Origin: Halisarca cf. caerulea
Lineage: Eukaryota > Porifera > Demospongiae > Chondrillida > Halisarcidae
NCBI GenBank assembly: GCA_963170055.1
Contig: CAUJGJ010000040.1
Location: forward strand, 543,401-607,400
DNA: 64,000 nt
Reading direction: 5' to 3'
The notes beneath the pieces are model-generated. The model was not told the origin of the DNA. It saw nothing but the letters and a program-made list of their open reading frames with translations, and made no database searches. The translations under genes were made by a program, and so were the position numbers. Each line of letters begins with the position of its first letter. Within the stretch, counting starts at the first letter, position 1. This document shows positions 57,180 to 64,000 of the stretch, one piece after another.

Positions 57180-57760
57180 GCTAGATCACAGAATTTCCTA
57201 AGGAAAAGTAAAATTCAGCTTGTATTGAAACACGCAAACACTTGTATTTTGCACTTGTCAGAAGTAAACTATCCTACTGTTCACAGCTTAGGAGGCCTCT
57301 CCTCTCTGACAGCTACGATCAAAAGAGTTCAAAAAAGAGCATCCAAATTTATTCTGCATGATTACTCAAGTACATAACTATAAGGATATAGGCTCTCCAA
57401 ACTAAATCTGTTGCCCATATCCTATATTGGTTGGAACTCCAGGATATTCTACTTCTGATCAAATGTATCCAGCAGCCCTCAGACAATCTGACTACGTCAC
57501 ATCTTCAACTCATTTTGGATCCTCTTTCAAATTATAAAATTCAAGTTGTGTCACAGCACTACAAACAGACATTTCTACTTCAATCGGATAGTTTGCCTGT
57601 GGAATGGACTGCCACTAGTAAACTCTTTTGCCCCCTACCTAATATTAATAGACTGAATGACTTTTCCTGAAATTATTTTGTACTTCACTTCAATCCCAAT
57701 CATCCATGTTTATATTATCATTTCATCTGTCCTTGCACCTCATGTCACATTAGATAATCA
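57180..57760 (+). mobile_element. Non-LTR (CR1/L2-like) ORF2 C-terminal relic
   Basis: Translation in three frames gives SLTATIKRVQKRASKFILHD, YRLSKLNLLPISYWLELQD followed by ILLLIKCIQQPSDNL, then SDSLPVEWTA and a final CLYYHFICPCTSC. This is the familiar tail of CR1/L2-type reverse transcriptase ORFs (RVQRRATKFI, LPLMYWYELQDI, TCSYHFVCPC). Stops and frameshifts show decay. Confidence 0.75.
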
Positions 57761-58379
57761 TTGTATCCACCCTATCTTATGCATCACAATTTAATTTCTG
57801 TAATTATGCACCGTATGCATGGGCTCACAAGCACTCGTTTTTATTTCATGTCTCTTGTCCCCACTGAACATCCTCCTTCCCTGCATGTATGTTTTTCTTA
57901 GTCTCCCATGTCATTATTCCCACAATACACTGCAATGTACATACCTTTCCCCAAGGCTACACCAAGTTATAGTGTTGGTCGTATACGATCAGTCACTAAC
58001 TGTGACTATAAAGTTGAAGTAATATATAATAATAATAAGTACGTACAGCTATAGTGAACTTGATCTCTAGCTATTAATCTGACAAATTCCTATTACTGTA
58101 TGTACATTTCATGCATCTTCAGGATGTAGGAATTAATTTGCACATGCAGTTATGCATGCACTGCATGCATACCCAGACCATGTAACCAAACTCTGTCATA
58201 GCTCCATATACAGTAGCTAGCATAATAATATTATGATATACAGTATAATAATATTATATCTAGCCCTGTGCATCAAGCTCCCCTACATATTATACTGTAT
58301 TATTATTTTCAAAGTACATAAAGGTAAGGAAAGTGTTCAGTCAATACAGTGAAATGCACATGTAAAAAAATAATAGGTT

Positions 58380-59130
58380 CAGAATATGGGGGTTCCTTTT
58401 GTGTGGATACAGGCCCGGTACAGGGTGTGTCCTCTCCTATTTGTTGTTTCTTATGTGCATGTATGTAAATGACTTGCCTATATATAACCTATGTACTATG
58501 TAAGTGGACATATGGTATCAAGGTGATCTTATATGCACTCAGATGTGCTAATTTGAACAAAGCTTATGAAATACGTACGTAGAAGAAACGATTTGAAATT
58601 ACGGTAATCAATGTGGACAAATGTAAGATATTTCACTTTAGACCAAGAAAGATTAAAAAACCAAAGCAATATTCAAGATTGGAGAAGATGTAATTGAAGT
58701 GGTGCATATCTACAAGTCCATATAGGTGTAATATATTGAGTAATTGCAATGCAAAAAGATGATTGATGAAGCTACAAACTAAGGTAGGAAGTTACTGTAT
58801 TTTTCAATGTACGTAGCAAGGATGGTAAGGCAAATAGGAAGAGTGGGGTGGAAATCATTTAATTTATTTATGAGTTTAGTCAGACCAGGTATGCTGTATG
58901 TATGGGTGTGAGATTTGGGAGATGCTAAACAAAAACAGAAATAAATTAAACACAGTACAATCGACTGCAATTCATAACTTTTTGGGAGTCCATGCAAGAT
59001 CGATGTCCGATTACAGCACTGTACTGTATATAGAATTAGAATCAAGATGGACACCAATAAGATTGGAAATTCAATTTTTTTGAAGTTGTGCATGGCTGAA
59101 GATTGATTGGACAAATGGGAAGGAGGGTGC
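58380..59130 (+). mobile_element. Second non-LTR RT relic
   Basis: Broken frames give YVNDLP and then CGYRPG-like RT fragments, and a clearer part at 58898-59083 (MYGCEIWEMLNKNRNKLNTV, QSTAIHNFLGVH), the usual RT to C-terminal junction of Jockey or RTE-like elements. Frames are heavily disrupted. A poly-G tract follows at 59155-59184. Confidence 0.55.
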
Positions 59131-59154
59131 ATGGTAAAATAAGCCTGGGAAGGT

Positions 59155-59184
59155 GGGGGGGAGGGGGGGGGGGGGGGGGGGGGG
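59155..59184. repeat. Poly-G tract
   Basis: GGTGGGGGGGAG followed by about 22 G. Minus-strand frames through it are proline-rich artefacts. Confidence 0.9.
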
Positions 59185-59832
59185 CATGCAAACAAACATT
59201 ATAGGCAGACAGTACACGCTTTGGGTCAAAGTCATACAATTGAAGATGCATGTAAGTGATAAATTGTTTGAAGGTATGAGTGATGATTAAAGCTGCTGGT
59301 ATATGTGGAGATCAATTAGGCAGGAATGGGTAGGGTTAGAAGGGGAAGAAAGAGCGGAATGAAATACAAAATGGTGCTAGGCTGAGTGAGGATAGAATTG
59401 CCATACTGTTAATTAGAGGATAGGAATTTGAAGAGGCTGATTGCAGAGTTGAGGTTTGCATGGGTGTTGCAATTTTGAAATTGAATTGGGTAGGTGGAGG
59501 ACAATACAAGCTGATAGAAGAATATGCAGATTGTGTGGAGAGGGGATCAAGGATGAATATCATTAATTTTTATTAGGACATGCAGAAGTCTAGATGAGTA
59601 CAAGATGTATAGATCTACATAGGGAGATTTAAAATCGATGGAAAGACATGGAAATTAGGAGAACAATAGCAAAACCAAAGACCATAAAGATTGTGTACAA
59701 AATGTGGAATGCCAGAAAAGAGATTTTAAATTATCCAAGTAAATAATTATTATTACAATATTACAAGATGGTGGCAATGCCACACAGCCAGTCACAATCA
59801 TGCAAATGCATGGTGTTTTACTTGCATGAGGA

Positions 59833-61703
59833 ATGGACAATGTGTGTATAAGATGTCAATGTGTGAAGAAAGGAGTCCCATGTATTAATTGTTGGCCATC
59901 CACAATTAATCCTAGTCAATGCAAGAATTTTCCTTTGTGCCATACACCGCCAACCAAAATGCCGCTTGATGATCCCATGAATGTAGATTTGCCACGGAGA
60001 GCTACCGCTAATTAACCTTGTCACAATGAGCTGAATACCTCCATCAATACTGGTGCAAGTTTTTTGAACAATTTCACTATCGAAATTGAATCCTTGTCGT
60101 GATTTCTGAGTCAACTCAGCAAGGTTTTAAACAGAATCTCGCGTCTTTCCGGAGTGACGGCAGGCAGAAAACTAGCCTCTGTGGGGGAGCACGTCGTTAT
60201 CCAAAATGACATCCCATCATGGACAAGGTTGCTATCGTTTCCCAAGAAGTGCTTATGTACTCCTCGAAGAGGTGGCAAAGGCTGGAATGTGGCAACTTTG
60301 GTCAACAAACAAGTGTCTGAAGAGTCACCCAACATCAAGTTGCATGCGCAAGGTGTAACTACCCATGCATCCATCTGGACAACGCCCAGAATCTAGCACC
60401 AGTAATAATGTAAACCATCAAGCTACGAGAATTTCAATGAAGCTCAAAGAAGGTATGTGACTATAGTGGTGCAGTAAGGTTGGCATGTAGTGAAGATGTA
60501 TTTACAGAGCATAATAGCCATACTCTTGATGTCCTCAGGGCGAAGCACCCTCCTGTACCTCCCAACTCTAGCATAGATGCCCTGACTTGTGATGTACCCT
60601 TGTTAATATCCATCGAAACAGAGGCCATTGTAATGGCAAATGCATCATTCCCCTGTGGCTCAGGTGCGGGAGGCCTACCCCATAGCATCTCAAAGACCTA
60701 ACTGGTCCCTCAGCTGGTGATGGGGGAGTGACTCTTGTCTGCCTCATGAGCTTTGTAAATCTCATCCTTGAGGGTAGAACTCCACCAGCCATACCCCCTA
60801 TCATCTATGGTGCCAACCTGACAGCTCTCACCAAGAAGAGTGGGGGCATCCGTCCAATAGCTGTGGGGTGCACTATAATTGGCAGAGTTTACAACTTCCA
60901 GCCCATGTATTGTCTTCGAGACCTGTAGTAGCACAGGCGCCCATCATCCCAGGCTTTAATTCCTCAAGGACCTATAAAGGAGGCTGAGGGCAGCATCGAT
61001 CATGTAGGGGAGCCTAAATCGTACTAGCTCCTTGCTTCACAGGCTGTCAGTCATCATCCAGGTTGAAATGCTGCCAGTGTAATATGGGAACGCTTCCAGC
61101 AGATTGCCAGGCTTTTGATTTTGACAGTATGACATTGTGTGTATTATACTATTAAATTGCTATGTCCATGTGTATAATATAATACTATTTTCATAATGAT
61201 AATTTTCTCAATCTATATATTATTATATTATTATGGTGTGAATAGATGTATGTGTGTGTGTGTAGTATATATACATAGTGTATTATATCATCAACATAGG
61301 ATAGTTGTTGTAATAATAATGCTACATATATAATATATTATTATTTAATATTATTTAATATTATTATTGTGTGGACACGTATTGTCAATCGCACCAGCAC
61401 AGAGCCTCACAAGTCCCAGGGGGTGCAGCATCCCATGCTGAGGTGGAAAAGACAAGGAAGTATGCCCACCTGGACCCCATGTACCAGTTCCAACCGGTTG
61501 CTGTTGAAACCAGTGGTACAGTAGGTCCCACCTCTGCCTCGTTCTTGAGGGAACTCGGCAAACGCCTGAAGATGGCTACTGGGGAACCTAGATCCTACAT
61601 CTTCCTCCTCCAAAGGATCTCAGTGGCCATCCAGGTGGGGAATGCCACATCAGTGCTTGGGTCCCTCCCAGCTACCTCTTCTGATGAGGACTTCTTAATT
61701 TAG
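59833..61703 (+). mobile_element. Non-LTR retrotransposon copy 5, internally deleted
   Basis: The 5' part (59833-60410) has a cysteine-rich start (CIRCQCVKKGVPCINCW) and WTRLLSFPKKCLCTPRRGGK, equivalent to [20 protein letters not shown] in the main copy. 60438-60930 gives SGAVRLACSEDVF, LRAKHPPVPPNSS and LTALTKKSGGIRPIAVGCT, where the RT domain begins and then breaks off. The C-terminal tail resumes at 61440-61703 (AVETSGTVGPTSASFLREL, QRISVAIQVGNATSVLGS). RT motifs A to C and the finger are missing. An AT and TAA-rich 3' tract follows. Confidence 0.8.
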
Positions 61704-62280
61704 TCTGTAGTTTTATTTAGCTGTATCTGTATTAATTTTGTATCTGTAGCTAATCGTAAGTGTATAGTTGTGTATAGTTATTAATAATAATGACTATCTG
61801 TATCTAGTGTTTTAATTTAGTTGTACATGTCCATTTATATATATATATATAATATGATTCAATCTTATTATTATTATTTATTATTATTATTATTATTATT
61901 ACAAGAATTATAATAATAATTTATATTATTATTTGCTTTTACTTGTATTATTATTCGGTAGTTCCATATTAAATTGTATTTAAATTTAGTTGTACATGCC
62001 CATTGTTTTCTTTGTTGTTTTAAAAACTATTATTATCATTATCATTATTATTATTATTACTATACCTTACCATTCTTAAGCATTATTATGATAATATTGT
62101 ATATAATAATGAGTGTGATTCAAGAAATCTTATCCTATAATATACATGTATTATAATAATTACTGCATATTATTATTATATTATGCAAAATAAAACTCCT
62201 ATGATAATTGTAAAGTAAAATGATATAAATGTACTCAAATTTCAGCACAAAAGTTCCCCACTAATTATTATGATAAAATA
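61704..62280. repeat. TAA/TTA-rich tract
   Basis: Dense ATT and TTA trinucleotide runs (for example 61866-61900), fitting the 3' tail of the preceding non-LTR copy plus low-complexity sequence. No gene. Confidence 0.7.
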
Positions 62281-63134
62281 TTTTTTTGTTATGAATGTAT
62301 TCTGCATGCTACATACATGAGCAAAAACAAAAATAATCAACAGTCACACAAACTTTATAACTACAGTTACCTATCTTCTTCTGAAGATGAAGAAGAGTCT
62401 TCTGTCATAAATTCTGTATCATGCTATAGGGAGACGTGCAAAACACAAAAGGGTGGCACAAGACATACACGGTGCTGGCTTCTATACCTAATACAGTTCC
62501 AAAGATGATTTGTACAATACAGTCCTGTATTGTACACAAGTACGGAACTGTTGTAATACAGTACAAAATACACTGTGCTCTACGTATACATAGTATACAC
62601 ACTATATGCTCCTAACACAATAATTCCATACAGCGATATCTTTACATATTATATGGAGATATTATTAACATGCAGCTTGTCAGTACAATACTAAATAAAA
62701 TTGAACAAAGCACTCACATGTATGGATCCTTGAATGTTCTGTGGGTGATTTGTTGTTGATTTCTTATTTCCAGATCCTTTTTAAAAGCAATTGGAAATCA
62801 ATAGTGAATCAATACAGTGCATATTTTGATATACTACTGTATTTCCTCTAAAAATTCGCAATGTGACAAATTCACTCAATTTTATCAAATGGGTGACTAA
62901 GAAGTGAAATGCACTACCTTTCTGTGTGCATTGAAACTTTAGAGGTGGGTAACAAAAAATTTGAATAACAAAATGGCCGCTTGTTCAGTGCATGTGCTAA
63001 GAAATTTGATCACTGTTAAAGAACAGCTGATTAGCTCCTCAGAGTTCCCACAGATGGCACTTTGGGGAACGGTGACACTGGCAGTGTGTTGTTGAATGGC
63101 TTGTAGAGCTGTATTCAACCACAATGGAGACTTT
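62281..63134. other. Unassigned intergenic sequence
   Basis: No supported gene. A serine and acid-rich + strand frame (YSYLSSSEDEEESS, about 62355) and a minus-strand frame (ALQAIQQHTASVTVPQSAIC, about 63060) could be exon pieces but lack decisive support. A hairpin-like TATTGTACA / TGTACAATA pair lies at 62510-62540. Confidence 0.35.
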
Positions 63135-63609
63135 AGCCCTATTTACACTGGAGCATTAAACCGGTTTAGAAAGCGCTTTAACGTTAAATCGGTTTAGACT
63201 GCTTGCATGTAAACACGTTAAAGCGGCTACGTAACCGATTTAATTAGCTAAACCACCTATCAAGGTGGTTTGAAGTTGGTTCGAAACCAATTTAAACTAA
63301 AGCGCTTCAAATGTTAAGTTTTCGAAGACATGAAAACTAGAATTTTACCAACAGTAAACACCACAGAATACCTCCTGCATTTGTATATGTAGAGAAAGGG
63401 ACAACAAGACCACCAGAGTATAAATTGATAGCAATTTTCGTTTTGTTTTAGATAAAACAGCAAAAGTTGAGAAAAATTGTGAAGCAAGTCGCCTTCGATA
63501 TCGGTTTAAGCTAGTGTGTGTAAACACATCAAAGCGATTTAGTTAAACCGCTTTCGAAAGCGGTTTAGCTATGTAAAATGCTTTAAATTTCTTCAGTGTA
63601 AAAAGGGCT
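63135..63609. mobile_element. 475 bp MITE with AGCCCTNTTTACACTG ends
   Basis: Left AGCCCTATTTACACTGGAGC and right (reverse complement) AGCCCTTTTTACACTGAAGA. Both ends are followed by repeated TAAACCGGTTTA- and AAAGCGGTTTA-like palindromic motifs. No coding sequence; superfamily and target duplication not determined. Confidence 0.75.
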
Positions 63610-63806
63610 TTTGTTTCTGGTAATCCAGGAAACTGGGGTCTGCTAACATGCATCCACAGCTGGTTACAAATGACTCAAACAATTTTGTCCTCAATTAGAC
63701 ACATTTCAGCACTTTCAAAAGTGGTAACAAACTTTGAATGGACAATTTTTTAGAGGAATATGTTATGTATGCTTGTATTCTGATGTGCATATGTCTGCAC
63801 CTTGAT

Positions 63807-63958
63807 TTTTTGGAGGTGATGACAACTCAAAAGTGCCTTTTCTTGAGCCATTCATCTTTTGGCTTGCACTCAATTGGCCAAGAAAGCCACTTCTCATGTG
63901 ACTATCCGATGGATAAGGTTTACGTGGATCATCTATAGCAGATGTTGATGGCACATTC
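63807..63958 (-). CDS. Possible exon of a neighbouring minus-strand gene
   Basis: On the minus strand, TACTAG precedes an open segment VPSTSAIDDPRKPYPSDSHM, SGFLGQLSASQKMNGSRKGT, ending FELSSPPKNQ before a GTGCAGAC donor. The composition looks like a disordered protein linker rather than repeat sequence. No family recognised; the assignment is tentative. Confidence 0.25.
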
Positions 63959-64000
63959 TAGTACTGTATATGAAGTCTCATACAGTTAGGCATGTGTATA

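Noticed and set aside
58779..59251. Proline-rich minus-strand frames
   Set aside because: They read through a poly-G tract and have no support beyond it.
1..64000. Search for CRISPR arrays, operons, rRNA or tRNA genes
   Set aside because: The tandem arrays are microsatellites or coding minisatellites without spacer structure, and no cloverleaf or rRNA segment was recognised by eye; the tRNA-Gln match at 4475 is only an 18-base primer site.

Overview
The window is metazoan nuclear DNA: one large intron-rich gene on the + strand (1551 to 56630, 5' end outside the window) whose introns are packed with mobile elements, followed by about 7 kb of intergenic repeat-rich sequence. The encoded protein is a DmX-like protein (DMXL1/DMXL2, rabconnectin-3 alpha, Rav1 family), a WD-repeat regulator of V-ATPase assembly. 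The invertebrate-type divergence, the repeat families and the abundant CA/TA microsatellites suggest a marine invertebrate, perhaps a sponge; the phylum is a low-confidence inference.

Host gene: sixteen exons can be placed with GT-AG borders. Their phases agree at all fifteen junctions and their summed length is 7704 nt (2567 codons plus stop). The N-terminal roughly 200 codons lie upstream of the window. Exons 2 to 4 are long (3.6, 1.0 and 1.3 kb); the C-terminal WD40 propeller is cut into short exons separated by large transposon-filled introns.

Intron 1 (1694-10571) holds an LTR retrotransposon in minus orientation with a tRNA-Gln-like primer binding site, a MITE inside one of its LTRs, a 570 bp foldback element and a pogo/Tigger-like relic. 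Intron 4 (16806-22888) holds two different MITEs and a complete 3.1 kb Tc1/mariner element. Intron 8 (24371-43156) is a nest: a non-LTR retrotransposon, invaded by a second Tc1/mariner element, itself invaded by a MITE, with related 1.1 kb inverted repeats on both sides; then an assembly gap and several minus-strand non-LTR copies. Intron 12 (44936-52095) holds an internally deleted Ty3/gypsy element with LTRs and 5 bp target duplication.

Most interesting system: both long Tc1/mariner elements carry two convergent genes, a DDE transposase and a second gene whose C-terminus resembles a BEN domain, with a repeat-rich linker. At least two shorter relatives with similar termini lie in the same gene, one retaining a piece of the second gene. 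A second recurrent family is a non-LTR retrotransposon with a YLDD reverse transcriptase followed by a CCHC and PD-(D/E)XK-like C-terminal region (at least five pieces). Downstream of the host gene (56631-64000) are relics of other non-LTR elements, one more member of this family, a TAA-rich tract, a MITE and one possible exon of a neighbouring minus-strand gene.
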